NCBI GenBank assembly: GCA_964496365.1
Contig: CAZBZK010000001.1
Location: forward strand, 27,738-91,737
Source: AB-629-J13 sp964496365
Lineage (GTDB): Bacteria > Fidelibacterota > Marinisomatia > Marinisomatales > AB-629-J13
Length of the DNA stretch: 64,000 bases
Reading direction: 5' to 3'
Shown in pieces: positions 7,412-16,738 of the stretch; position 1 is the stretch's first letter, and every line of letters starts with the position of its first letter. A program made the translations under genes and the position numbers. The notes beneath the pieces are model-generated. The model saw nothing but the letters and a program-made list of their open reading frames with translations. It did no database searches and had not been told where the DNA came from.

Positions 7412-10108
7412 TTATAATTCTGCTTGGGCTGCTGCCAAGCGGGCAATAGGAACCCGAAAGGGTGAACAACTCACATAGTCCAATCCGTTTTCTTTGCAAA
7501 AATGTATAGAATCTGGATCTCCTCCGTGTTCTCCGCAAATTCCAATTTTTAATTTTGGATTTACGTCTCGTCCAAGTTTAACCCCCATAGAAACCAGTTT
7601 CCCCACACCTCGTATGTCTAAAGACTGAAATGGATCGTGAGGAAGAATGTTTTTGTCTAAATATTCCGGAAGAAAAGACCCTATATCATCTCGGCTAAAA
7701 CCATACGTGGTTTGAGTGAGATCATTTGTACCAAAACTGAAAAACTCAGCCTGTTTAGCAATTTCATCGGCTGTTAAACAAGCACGTGGAAGTTCGATCA
7801 TTGTACCCACAAGATATTCAAACTTGACTCCTGTTGACTTAAAAACATTTGTTGCTACCTTTCTAATAATAGTTTCTTGATGAGAAAACTCCGTTACAGT
7901 ACCCACCAACGGAATCATAATTTCGGGGAAAACCAATCTACCTTCTTTTGTCAGTTCTGCGGTCGCTTCCAAAATTGCCCTTGCCTGCGTTTCAGTAATT
8001 TCAGGATAGGCGATGCCAAGCCTGCATCCACGATGTCCCAACATAGGATTCAGCTCATGGAGATTGGAAATTCGTTTTTGCACACCCATTTTATTTTTGC
8101 CCACATGATCTGCAAGTTCTGAAATTTGTTCTTCATTTAGTGTCATAAACTCATGAAGCGGTGGATCCAAAAGCCGAATAGTAACGGGCTTCCCTTCCAT
8201 GGCAGTTAAAATGCCTTTAAAATCCTCTTTTTGAAAAGGAAGCAGTTCCATGACAGCTGATCTCCTGTCTGATTCGTTGTCTGCTATGATCATTTTTCTA
8301 ACTGCTAAAATTCGTGACTCATCAAAAAACATGTGTTCTGTTCTGCACAATCCAATTCCCTCTGCTCCAAAGGCAACTGCTTGAATAGCATCTTCCGGTG
8401 TATCTGCATTGGTTCTGATTTTTAATTGACGAATTTCATCAGACCATTTCATCAATATTTTATATTCCGGGTGTGTATCTGGATTTGTAGGAATTAAATT
8501 TATTTTCCCCTCATAAATATTTCCTTTTGTCCCGTTCATGGTGATCCAATCGCCTTCTTCGAGTGTTTTTCCATTTATAGAAGCCGTGCGATTTTTTATG
8601 TCAATATGAAGATCACCACATCCAACAATACAACATTTCCCCCATCCTCTTGCCACTAAGGCAGCGTGAGATGTCATCCCTCCTTTAGCAGTAAGTATCG
8701 CTTCAGATGCATGCATCCCATGTACGTCTTCCGGTGATGTTTCTTCTCTGATTAGAATTACTTTTTTACCACTATTTCGTTGTTCTTCTGCGTCATCTGC
8801 AGTAAACACAATCTGTCCCGATGCCCCTCCGGGTCCCGCAGGCAATCCTTTTCCCAATAAAACCGATTTTTTTTCACTTTCAATATCTAACATGGGATGA
8901 AGAAGCTCATCCAATTGTTCAGGTTTCACCCGCATAATAGCAACGTTTTTATCAATCATCTTTTCGTTTACCATATCTACAGCCATTTTAATAGCAGCGG
9001 AGCCGGTTCGTTTTCCTACTCGAGTTTGAAGCATCCATAGTCTTCCTTCTTGAATAGTAAACTCAATGTCCTGCATGTCTGAATAATGAGTTTCAAGAAC
9101 CGTGCGAATATCCGATAATTGGTGATAAATGTCCGGGATTGTTGATTCTAAAGATGGTAGATTTTGGCTGTCATGTGTTTTTGTATTTTCATTTAGAGGG
9201 TTTGGCGTTCGTAAACCTGCAACCACATCTTCTCCCTGGGCATTGGATAACCATTCCCCATAAAATTGATTTTCGCCTGTAGCAGGATTCCGTGTAAAAG
9301 CAACACCAGTTGCTGATTGTTCTCCCATGTTTCCAAACACCATTGCTTGTACATTAACTGCCGTTCCCCATTCTTGAGGAATGTTCTCTATTTTTCGATA
9401 ACTGACAGCTCGGGTTCCATTCCAGCTTTCAAACACAGCTTTTATTCCACCCCATAATTGTTCTAAAGGGTCATCGGGAAATTCATTTTTTAGTCTTGAC
9501 TTAACTTCATTTTTAAACTGTTCAGATAATAGTTGTAGGTCATCAGCAGAAAGGTCCGTGTCGTTTTTAACGTTTTTCTTTTTTTTGAAATCACTTAAAA
9601 TAGATTCGAGGTTTTGCCTGATTCCTTGTCCTTCTTTTGGTTCGATTCCTGCTGCTTTTTCCATAACCACATCAGCATACATGGTGATAAGCCGGCGGTA
9701 AGCGTCATATACAAATTTTGGGTTGTTGGTTTTTTTTATCAAGCCGGGAATAGTGTTTGAAGTAAGCCCAATATTTAAAACGGTTTCCATCATTCCCGGC
9801 ATCGACTGCCTTGCTCCTGATCTAACCGAAAGCAAAAGGGGATTGTTTTTGTCTCCAAATCCGGAGTTCATAATACGTTTAATTTGAGTAATGGCTTGCA
9901 TGAGTTGTGGATTCAATTCATCAGGAAAAACGTGGTCATTTTGATCATAATAGGTACAGACATCTGTGGTGATGGTAAACCCTGGAGGAACCGGGATTCC
10001 AAGGTGGGTCATTTCCGCTAAATTAGCTCCTTTTCCCCCTAATAAATTCTTCATTTTTGCATTTCCATCGGCACGACCTTTGCCAAAAAAATAGACGTAT
10101 TTGTTCAT
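7412..10108 (-). CDS. ppdK: Pyruvate, phosphate dikinase
   Basis: Interconverts pyruvate + ATP + Pi and phosphoenolpyruvate + AMP + PPi, linking glycolysis and gluconeogenesis. It has 898 residues, typical of the family. The N-terminal nucleotide-binding domain begins KNLLGGKGANLAEM. The swivelling phosphohistidine domain has GGMTSHAALVARG with the His near residue 480. The C-terminal PEP-binding barrel contains FSFGTNDLTQTTYG and the catalytic Cys in GICGEHGGDP near 858. An AAAGGGA ribosome site lies before the ATG. It appears monocistronic, with the asnB remnant about 95 bases downstream. Confidence 0.97.
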   Translation of the reverse strand: MNKYVYFFGKGRADGNAKMKNLLGGKGANLAEMTHLGIPVPPGFTITTDVCTYYDQNDHVFPDELNPQLMQAITQIKRIMNSGFGDKNNPLLLSVRSGARQSMPGMMETVLNIGLTSNTIPGLIKKTNNPKFVYDAYRRLITMYADVVMEKAAGIEPKEGQGIRQNLESILSDFKKKKNVKNDTDLSADDLQLLSEQFKNEVKSRLKNEFPDDPLEQLWGGIKAVFESWNGTRAVSYRKIENIPQEWGTAVNVQAMVFGNMGEQSATGVAFTRNPATGENQFYGEWLSNAQGEDVVAGLRTPNPLNENTKTHDSQNLPSLESTIPDIYHQLSDIRTVLETHYSDMQDIEFTIQEGRLWMLQTRVGKRTGSAAIKMAVDMVNEKMIDKNVAIMRVKPEQLDELLHPMLDIESEKKSVLLGKGLPAGPGGASGQIVFTADDAEEQRNSGKKVILIREETSPEDVHGMHASEAILTAKGGMTSHAALVARGWGKCCIVGCGDLHIDIKNRTASINGKTLEEGDWITMNGTKGNIYEGKINLIPTNPDTHPEYKILMKWSDEIRQLKIRTNADTPEDAIQAVAFGAEGIGLCRTEHMFFDESRILAVRKMIIADNESDRRSAVMELLPFQKEDFKGILTAMEGKPVTIRLLDPPLHEFMTLNEEQISELADHVGKNKMGVQKRISNLHELNPMLGHRGCRLGIAYPEITETQARAILEATAELTKEGRLVFPEIMIPLVGTVTEFSHQETIIRKVATNVFKSTGVKFEYLVGTMIELPRACLTADEIAKQAEFFSFGTNDLTQTTYGFSRDDIGSFLPEYLDKNILPHDPFQSLDIRGVGKLVSMGVKLGRDVNPKLKIGICGEHGGDPDSIHFCKENGLDYVSCSPFRVPIARLAAAQAEL

Positions 10109-10661
10109 TGATATCCCTTTAGTATAAAATCTACATAAAAATTGGGCAGGAATTTAAGGAGGTCTTATAATTGTAAGTAGGTTTAATGGATATAAATTAG
10201 TAACTGCACAAACCGATCATTCTTACACATATTTGTAAAAATAACTATAAAACTTGTTGAACCGTAACTATTTTAAAATTAGCATTTTTTTGGAAATTGT
10301 TTTTTTGTTTTCTATATTGTTATTTTTAATTACCTTTACAGGTTTTTTATCAACAGAAACGCCCTTGAAGGAACTTCCCATCTGTTAAATGTAAACCTTA
10401 CTTCTTTGAGCCCACCTTCTTTATCCACATCAGAAATCTAATAGGTATCAGAATATCTAATATATTATCCTTGGTGGCTAATATTTGACTTTATTCCTTT
10501 CTTTTTATTATTACTAAATCAGTAGAGAAGCATAAGAACCGGACTTGTGCTAATCCCGTACTGAATGAAGTTGATGACCTCAATCCGATGTCTATGGAAC
10601 AAGAAACCGAATTGTTTATCTCTAAGAAAAAGCAGTATAATTATCGTATTTTCATGGTTAT
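10109..10661. other. Intergenic region between ppdK and the peptide-transport operon
   Basis: 553 AT-rich bases separating divergent genes, so it should hold both promoters, but I could not place either with confidence. The right half has an open frame ending in a hydrophobic tail (listed separately as a doubtful small gene). No repeat or RNA was recognised. Confidence 0.5.
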
Positions 10662-10716
10662 ATGCGGTTTTGTTTTTTCAATTTTTTTGCTGTTTTTATA
10701 CTTTCTTTTTTTATAG
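10588..10716 (+). CDS. Doubtful small membrane protein upstream of the binding protein gene
   Basis: An open frame runs from 10489 to the stop at 10714-10716. The first plausible ATG (10588) would give 42 residues: a charged start (MSMEQETELFISKKK) and one C-terminal hydrophobic helix. The upstream part of the frame also reads like protein, so this may be the tail of a decayed gene. It overlaps the lipoprotein signal of the next gene by about 55 bases in another frame. T-rich DNA gives hydrophobic translations easily, so it may be chance. Confidence 0.2.
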   Translation: MSMEQETELFISKKKQYNYRIFMVICGFVFSIFLLFLYFLFL

Positions 10717-12206
10717 GGTGTTCATCTGATCAGAAAAAAGATGGATTACGTTTGGCTCTTTCTGCAGATATCAGGGGGTTCGATCCGGCTTTAGCAGTTG
10801 ATGTGCGTAGCGGAAAACTTATATCTCTGGTTTATGACAACCTAGTACATTTTGGTGATAGCACAAACTTAATTCCCGGACTTTCTTCGCAATGGAGTCT
10901 TTCAGATAATAGAATAGAATATCGTTTTTTACTTGAGAAGAATGCATACTTTCATGATGGAAGCCCCATAACTGCACAAGATGTGGTTTTTTCATTTGAG
11001 CGCATTTTAAATTCTGAAACACTTTCTCCTCAGCGGTGGTTGTTTACCCGAATTGAAGGTGCTGATGAGTTTATGGATGGCACTATTTCTTCGGTCAGAG
11101 GACTTATTGCAGAAAATGATAGTTCGTTAATCCTTCGTCTAAAAAATCCCTTTTCGCCATTTATTCAATATTTGGCAATGCCGTCAGCATCAATAGTAAA
11201 TTATAGACAAACAAAAAATATAAAAGAATTTCCAGCTGGAAGTGGTCCTTGGATGCTTTCAAAATGGGAACGAGATGGAGAAATACACTTGATTCGAAAT
11301 CAAAATTATTGGGGAGTCAAACCAAAAGAAAAAACATTGACGTTTAGAATTCTCTCAGAAGCTATGACACAGTCAGCAGAATTTGAAGCCGGGAATCTTG
11401 ATTTTATTGATATACCCTCTACTGAGTTTCACAGATGGACATCCCATCCAAATTGGAGTAGTCGTGTGATTCATCATGAAGACTTAAATAGTTGGTATAT
11501 TGGATTGAATTGTTCAAGACCGCCTTTTAACGATGTACGGATTAGGAAAGCAATGAACCTCTCGATAGACAGAGAAAAACATCTTCAACTGCTTATTCCC
11601 GGTGGAACGTTAGCCGGGAGTGCCATTCCTCCCGCATTAATGAGGGGGGATAAAGCCGATCCTTACCCCTTTGACCCTGAACAAGCCCTGCGTCTCCTTG
11701 AGGTATCAGGATATTCAAACGGATTTTCAACCGAATTGTGGGTTGGAGGTGGTTCGGAAATGTTTCACGTGCTGGAAGCTTTTCAATCTGATTGGGCTTC
11801 TGTGGGAATAAATGTTACTTTACTTCGGAGAGATTGGAATGTGTTTAAATCTGCAATAAAAAGGGGGCAGCCACCAATGTATTATTTAAACTGGACTGCG
11901 GATTATCCTGATGCTGAAAACTTTTTATTTCCTTTGTTTTTTTCAACAGAATCCATGTCAAAAAGAAACCGATATTCAAATCCTAAATTGGATAATCTAA
12001 TCCTTAAAATTCAATCGGTTTCAAATGACAGCAATAGGATGAGTCTGGTTCGAGAAGCAAATGACATACTTCACCATGATGTGCCTTGGGTTTTCCTTTG
12101 GCATAAGGGAAGTTATTCCATGACTCAACACCATATTTCAGGCTATGTTCCGAAACTAGTCTTTAATGCTGAAAGATTTATTCATTGGGTAAAGGACGAT
12201 GGGTAA
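10662..12206 (+). CDS. Peptide ABC transporter substrate-binding lipoprotein (SBP_bac_5)
   Basis: Captures peptides or similar solutes outside the inner membrane and delivers them to the permeases encoded next. A signal peptide ends in FFIGC, so Cys20 is the lipidation site. The mature protein has the family-5 landmarks: an early RGFDPALAVD segment, a WSLSDNRIEYRFLL strand and HDGSPITAQDVVFSFERIL, then a SGPWMLSKWERDGEIHLIRN segment (given here in parts of the full motif). Length 514 residues is normal. Its 3' end overlaps the first permease gene by eight bases. The ligand is unknown; dipeptide, oligopeptide, nickel or glutathione binders share this fold. Confidence 0.9.
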   Translation: MRFCFFNFFAVFILSFFIGCSSDQKKDGLRLALSADIRGFDPALAVDVRSGKLISLVYDNLVHFGDSTNLIPGLSSQWSLSDNRIEYRFLLEKNAYFHDGSPITAQDVVFSFERILNSETLSPQRWLFTRIEGADEFMDGTISSVRGLIAENDSSLILRLKNPFSPFIQYLAMPSASIVNYRQTKNIKEFPAGSGPWMLSKWERDGEIHLIRNQNYWGVKPKEKTLTFRILSEAMTQSAEFEAGNLDFIDIPSTEFHRWTSHPNWSSRVIHHEDLNSWYIGLNCSRPPFNDVRIRKAMNLSIDREKHLQLLIPGGTLAGSAIPPALMRGDKADPYPFDPEQALRLLEVSGYSNGFSTELWVGGGSEMFHVLEAFQSDWASVGINVTLLRRDWNVFKSAIKRGQPPMYYLNWTADYPDAENFLFPLFFSTESMSKRNRYSNPKLDNLILKIQSVSNDSNRMSLVREANDILHHDVPWVFLWHKGSYSMTQHHISGYVPKLVFNAERFIHWVKDDG

Positions 12207-13128
12207 ATTTATAGTTAAGAGAATTCTTCAAACTATACCTGTTGTTTTGGGCGTATTGGTCATCTCATTTTTTCTCATGGTTATTCTTCCGGGAGACCCT
12301 GTGTTATCCATGGTTGGGGAACGGTATGATGAAAAAACCGTAACACTCATGAAAGAGCAGTTGAACATAGATCAACCGGTAGCAAGCCGCTTATTACAGT
12401 TTGTTATTAATGTTTCAAAAGGAAATCTTGGGAATTCTTTTATCACCGGAAAGCCAGTATTAAAGGAACTGATTGACAAATTCCCAAATACATTTCTTTT
12501 GGCTTTAGGTGCAATGGTTATCGCCATTTTGGTTGGAGTCTCCCTAGGGGTTTGGTCATCATTAGCTCCGGGTTCGTGGAAAGATAAACTCATCATGGTT
12601 TTAGCTTTAACCGGTATTTCTGCTCCGGTTTTTTGGGTGGGGCTTGTATTTGTTTTGGTGTTTGGTGTTTATTTGGGTTGGTTACCTCCAACAGGATATG
12701 GAGGAATTGAATACTTAATTCTTCCTGCACTCACACTGGGACTTCGATCCGCTGCACAAATAACACGCCTTACCCGCTCATCCATGCTGGATACAATGGG
12801 GCAGGATTTTATTCTCACAGCTCGAGCAAAAAAATTACCACAGTGGAACATTGTTTTGAAACACGCCATTCCAAATTCTCTTATTCCTGTCTTGACAGTT
12901 ATTGGTACTGATTTTGGCAGTTATTTGTCCGGTGCGGTCCTTACTGAATCAATTTTTGGGTGGCCCGGAATGGGCAGATTAGCCCTCGAAGCTATTTTAA
13001 AACGAGATTTTCCCATCATTCAGGGCACGGTTCTATTTATGGCAATGATGTTCATTATTGTGAACCTTATTATCGATATTTTGTACGGAGTTATTGACCC
13101 CCGAATTAGAGCCAATAGGGAAACATAA
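12199..13128 (+). CDS. Peptide ABC transporter permease, DppB-type
   Basis: Inner-membrane permease of a dipeptide/oligopeptide importer. It has 309 residues and about six hydrophobic segments. The N-terminal motif VLGVLVISFFLMVILPGDP is typical of DppB/OppB. The cytoplasmic EAA-like loop, TARAKKLPQWNIVLKHAIPN, contacts the ATPase. The ATG overlaps the binding-protein gene, and the stop overlaps the ATG of the second permease, so the three genes are translationally coupled. No ATPase gene (DppD/DppF) is in this operon. Confidence 0.92.
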   Translation: MGKFIVKRILQTIPVVLGVLVISFFLMVILPGDPVLSMVGERYDEKTVTLMKEQLNIDQPVASRLLQFVINVSKGNLGNSFITGKPVLKELIDKFPNTFLLALGAMVIAILVGVSLGVWSSLAPGSWKDKLIMVLALTGISAPVFWVGLVFVLVFGVYLGWLPPTGYGGIEYLILPALTLGLRSAAQITRLTRSSMLDTMGQDFILTARAKKLPQWNIVLKHAIPNSLIPVLTVIGTDFGSYLSGAVLTESIFGWPGMGRLALEAILKRDFPIIQGTVLFMAMMFIIVNLIIDILYGVIDPRIRANRET

Positions 13129-14132
13129 TGAAAAAACTTAAATCCAATAACCTTTTCTCAATTCAACTAATGTTAGGTTTCTCTTTGGTTTTTTTAATGG
13201 TGTCATCTGGGATCATGGCTCCTATGATTTCGCCATCTCCACCCCACACTCAAATCCTTGAATTTAGAAACAAACCTCCCGGCTTTTCTGGAACAGTTAT
13301 TTATTTTCGTCATAAGATAAACTTGCCCATTCAATCGGTTGCTGTACAGTCTTTTAAAAAGGAGACAGAAGGTGTATTTTATACGGATTTTTTAAATCGA
13401 TCCTTTTTTCTACCCAACAATAAACTTGAAAAAGAATGGGTAAAAACATTTACATTTCTCTTGGGAGCAGATCAATTTGGCAGAGACGTGTTGTCCCGAA
13501 TTATTTACGGGGCTCGAATTTCTCTTTTGGTCGGAGTATGTGCCAGTACCATTTCCATTTTAATTGGGGTTTTGTTCGGTGGGGTTGCCGGATTTTTTGG
13601 TAGCTGGACTGAAACAATACTCATGAGGATAACTGACATGATGTTTGGTTTTCCTGTTCTTTTGTTTCTTATATCTATTACTGTTATTTTTAAACCAAGC
13701 TTAACGGTTCTGTTTGTCGCCATCGGTTTGGTATCTTGGCCCGGGGCTGCAAGACTTGTACGAGGTCAGGTTTTGTCGGTTAAATCCCAAGAATATATAT
13801 TGGCTGCCAGAACGATGGGAATTTCTTCAGGTAGAATATTATGGCGTCACATATTTCCAAATTGTCTATCACCGGTGATTATTATTTATGCCTTGGGGGT
13901 TGGTTCTGCAGTGTTGGCTGAAGCAGGGCTATCTTTTCTTGGTTTGGGTGCACAGCCTCCTATACCCAGTTGGGGCTCAATGATAAACTTAGGAAAGGAT
14001 TTCATCCGAGTTGCTCCTTGGATCTCCATCGCTCCCGGTGTTGCCATTGCCTTGACGGTTTTGGGCTTTAACCTTGTTGGAGATAGTTTAAGAGATTATT
14101 TTGACCCACGCATGGAAACTAAAATAAATTGA
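13128..14132 (+). CDS. Peptide ABC transporter permease, DppC-type
   Basis: Second membrane subunit of the importer, 334 residues. It has an N-terminal helix, a periplasmic region of about 80 residues (roughly 40-120), the FLLGADQFGRDVLSRIIYGAR motif (shown in part: GADQFGRDVLSR) diagnostic of DppC/OppC, five further helices, and an EAA loop AARTMGISSGRILWRHIFPN. The periplasmic insertion is longer than in E. coli DppC, though such forms are common. Its TGA overlaps the TTG start of the Nudix gene, continuing the operon. Confidence 0.92.
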   Translation: MKKLKSNNLFSIQLMLGFSLVFLMVSSGIMAPMISPSPPHTQILEFRNKPPGFSGTVIYFRHKINLPIQSVAVQSFKKETEGVFYTDFLNRSFFLPNNKLEKEWVKTFTFLLGADQFGRDVLSRIIYGARISLLVGVCASTISILIGVLFGGVAGFFGSWTETILMRITDMMFGFPVLLFLISITVIFKPSLTVLFVAIGLVSWPGAARLVRGQVLSVKSQEYILAARTMGISSGRILWRHIFPNCLSPVIIIYALGVGSAVLAEAGLSFLGLGAQPPIPSWGSMINLGKDFIRVAPWISIAPGVAIALTVLGFNLVGDSLRDYFDPRMETKIN

Positions 14133-14668
14133 AATTGCTAAAAAAATTAATCGAAAACTATCACCGTGTTTATCCAAACGAAAAAGCACCCATGGAAATG
14201 TTGAGGTATCTCAGATCAGAATCCAATGTGTTTTCAAATATCAATTATAACGGCCACTTTACCGGGTCTGGTTGGGTGGTGAATAGGTCTCGAAACCAAC
14301 TGTTAATGACTCATCATAAAAAGATTGGGAAATGGCTCCAGCTCGGAGGACATGCCGACGGAGAATCAAACCTTTTTTTAGTTGCAAAACGTGAGGTGAA
14401 CGAAGAATCCGGTTTAACTAAATTTCATGCGATGAGTGAAGAAATTTTTGACCTGGATATTCACACAATACCGGCTTTAAATTCAGAACCTGCTCACATT
14501 CATTACGACGTTCGATTTCTGTTTGAAGCATCCTCAGAATCAGAAAAAATTACTGTATCAAATGAGTCCCTTGATGTAGCATGGGTTCCCATAGAGAATG
14601 TAGTGAAATTGAATCCGGAAAAATCTATGAGTAGAATGATTAAAAAAACAAAACTTCTAAAGAGATGA
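14129..14668 (+). CDS. Nudix hydrolase
   Basis: Hydrolyses a nucleoside diphosphate linked to another group; the substrate is unknown. It has 179 residues. The Nudix loop runs from GGHADGES (73-80) to KREVNEESGL (87-96); REVNEES supplies the metal-binding glutamates. The GGHADG form is one residue shorter than the textbook box but typical of a common subfamily. The TTG start overlaps the dppC-like stop codon, and its 3' end overlaps the GCS2 gene by four bases. The tight coupling suggests a function related to gamma-glutamyl or peptide metabolism. Confidence 0.85.
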   Translation: MKLLKKLIENYHRVYPNEKAPMEMLRYLRSESNVFSNINYNGHFTGSGWVVNRSRNQLLMTHHKKIGKWLQLGGHADGESNLFLVAKREVNEESGLTKFHAMSEEIFDLDIHTIPALNSEPAHIHYDVRFLFEASSESEKITVSNESLDVAWVPIENVVKLNPEKSMSRMIKKTKLLKR

Positions 14669-15975
14669 TTCTAACCTTAGAAATACTTAAAGATGAAATA
14701 CAAAAAGTAATTTTATCCAATCTCCGACCCCCTTCTGAACGACGTGTAGGGTTGGAAGTTGAAACCATTTTTTATAATAATAATCTATGCAGGATTCCTG
14801 TCAACAGAGGACAAAATTATTCTGCATCAGATTTAATGGGAGATCTTTTATCTTTACAATCAAAAGACAGATATCCACCCACTTATTCACTTGAACCGGG
14901 AGGCCAACTTGAATGGGCATCTTCTCCCTTTGTTTCTCTTCATGATATTAATTCACAATTTCAAAATCACGTAAACTTATTAGAAAACCTATGTATCCAA
15001 CACAATCTTATACCTATTGATTTATCAGTAGAGCCACTTTATAATCCTGATGAGATTGGGTTAATAAATATGAAAAAGTATCATCTTATGAATGATCGGT
15101 TTTTGTCTACTGGAAATCTTGGAAAATGGATGATGAGGAACACAGCTTCAGTTCAGGTTAACATTGATTTTGTTAATAAAAAAGATGCTGAAGAAATGGC
15201 CTTTGTCGCCGACTGTCTTCAGCCCTTCTGTTCTTTACTTTTTTCCCACTCTCCGTTTATGAACAGCCATCCTGCTTTAAATGAAAATTTTCGTCTTCAA
15301 ATTTGGAACGACACAGATGGTTCTCGTTGTGGGTGTTTATTCGAACACGGCATCGACACTAATAATCTGATATCCTCCTATAATGATTACCTTTTGAAAG
15401 TCCCTGCAATATTTATTCAAGCTAAAAATTCAGAGGTTGAACCTTTTGACGGAACGTTAGGAGAATGGCTTTATAATAAAAAAACACTTGATAGGTTAAC
15501 TAATGAAAACATCCAATCTGTATTGCACCAAATATTTACTCATGTTCGATTTAAAAATGTACTGGAAGTTCGAGGGGCAGACAGGCCTCCTTTTGGGTTC
15601 GAACTTGCCCCTGCCGCCTTTTGGTGTGGACTTCTAACGGCAGAAAAAACAAGAGACGAGCTTTTTGAGAGAGTTCAAGAATGGTCAAGTGCAGAAAAAC
15701 TGAGCTTAGTTAAATCTTCTGAAAAACTGGATTTAAACAAACTTGGTCCTGAAGGAAAATCTTTCAGTCAATGGCTTTCCATCATTTCTGATTACGCCAT
15801 TCAGGGGTTAGATGAACGTGCTGTCTTTTTTAATATAAAATCTGAAAGGAAATATCTTGAGCCATTTTTAGAACAAGCTCTTTCTGGGCTCTGGACGTTT
15901 AAAGTGCAACACTATTTTAAAAAAAGCGGCCAAAATATTAAAGGGTTTTTACTGAACTCTTACTCAAAAAAATAG
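14665..15975 (+). CDS. gshA: Glutamate-cysteine ligase, GCS2 family
   Basis: Predicted to join glutamate to cysteine (gamma linkage) with ATP, the first step of glutathione synthesis. It has 436 residues, as in plant/alphaproteobacterial-type GCS2 enzymes. Landmarks: RRVGLEVETIF near residue 25 (metal/glutamate site), SLEPGGQLEWASSP near 75-88, MMRNTASVQVNIDF near 155-168, and FKNVLEVRGADRPPFG near 296. No glutathione synthetase gene is adjacent, so the product may be gamma-glutamylcysteine or another gamma-glutamyl amide (for example an EgtA-like role). It overlaps the Nudix gene by four bases and is followed after 13 bases by a gamma-glutamyl hydrolase. Confidence 0.85.
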   Translation: MILTLEILKDEIQKVILSNLRPPSERRVGLEVETIFYNNNLCRIPVNRGQNYSASDLMGDLLSLQSKDRYPPTYSLEPGGQLEWASSPFVSLHDINSQFQNHVNLLENLCIQHNLIPIDLSVEPLYNPDEIGLINMKKYHLMNDRFLSTGNLGKWMMRNTASVQVNIDFVNKKDAEEMAFVADCLQPFCSLLFSHSPFMNSHPALNENFRLQIWNDTDGSRCGCLFEHGIDTNNLISSYNDYLLKVPAIFIQAKNSEVEPFDGTLGEWLYNKKTLDRLTNENIQSVLHQIFTHVRFKNVLEVRGADRPPFGFELAPAAFWCGLLTAEKTRDELFERVQEWSSAEKLSLVKSSEKLDLNKLGPEGKSFSQWLSIISDYAIQGLDERAVFFNIKSERKYLEPFLEQALSGLWTFKVQHYFKKSGQNIKGFLLNSYSKK

Positions 15976-15988
15976 GGACGTATTTCAG

Positions 15989-16714
15989 TTGAAAAAGCCA
16001 TTAATCGGACTCAATCCTTATTTATTTCATTATCGCAATTCGCTTTGGAACGCAACCAAGGAAACCTATTATAATGCCGTATGGAAAACAGGAGGGTTGC
16101 CTGTTACCATTCACCATTCTTTAGCAAGCGTTTCAATCAATGCAATAGCAGACACTCTTGATGGTTTAATCATGGTCGGCGGTCCAGACCTTCCTTGTAA
16201 TATGTATGAAGGAAAATATCCTGAATTGTTGGATAAAGACGTAATGCTTCCCGCAAGAGAATCCTTCGACCGAGCTGTTTTTTTGGCTATGAAAAAATTG
16301 AGAAAACCAATTCTAAGCATTTGTGTTGGCACTCAACATATAAATGTCATTTATGGCGGATCATTGTACGAAGATATTAACGTCTTGATGCAAACTCCAT
16401 TGGACCATGGTGAATTTAATGGGAGTGTTTCGTTTCATTCTGTAATTATAGAAAAAAATAGTTTCATCTACTCTGTTATCAAAAAACAAACCATAAACGT
16501 TGCCAGCACCCATCATCAAGGAATCAACACATTAGGAGAGGGTCTTTCTGTTTCCAGCATTGCTCCTGATGGATTGATTGAAGCAATAGAGGATACCAAA
16601 AACCCAGATTCATTTATTGCAGTACAGTGGCACCCTGAAATAATGTATGACGACGAGGATCAATTAAAACTATTTAAGTGGGTCTGTGGACGTAAAATTG
16701 GTAGCGGTATTTAA
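15989..16714 (+). CDS. Class I glutamine amidotransferase-like gamma-glutamyl hydrolase (peptidase C26)
   Basis: Resembles PuuD-type gamma-glutamyl-GABA hydrolases, which cut gamma-glutamyl bonds. It has 241 residues. The nucleophile Cys112 lies in PILSICVGTQHINV, followed by the GGSLYEDI motif. The catalytic His is in QWHPE near 215, and the substrate-site motif HHQGIN lies near 175. A TTG start is used, with AGGGA upstream. Its position right after the GCS2 ligase suggests the two make and cut related gamma-glutamyl compounds. The exact substrate is unknown. Confidence 0.88.
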   Translation: MKKPLIGLNPYLFHYRNSLWNATKETYYNAVWKTGGLPVTIHHSLASVSINAIADTLDGLIMVGGPDLPCNMYEGKYPELLDKDVMLPARESFDRAVFLAMKKLRKPILSICVGTQHINVIYGGSLYEDINVLMQTPLDHGEFNGSVSFHSVIIEKNSFIYSVIKKQTINVASTHHQGINTLGEGLSVSSIAPDGLIEAIEDTKNPDSFIAVQWHPEIMYDDEDQLKLFKWVCGRKIGSGI

Positions 16715-16738
16715 AAATCTTACAAATACATTTACTTT

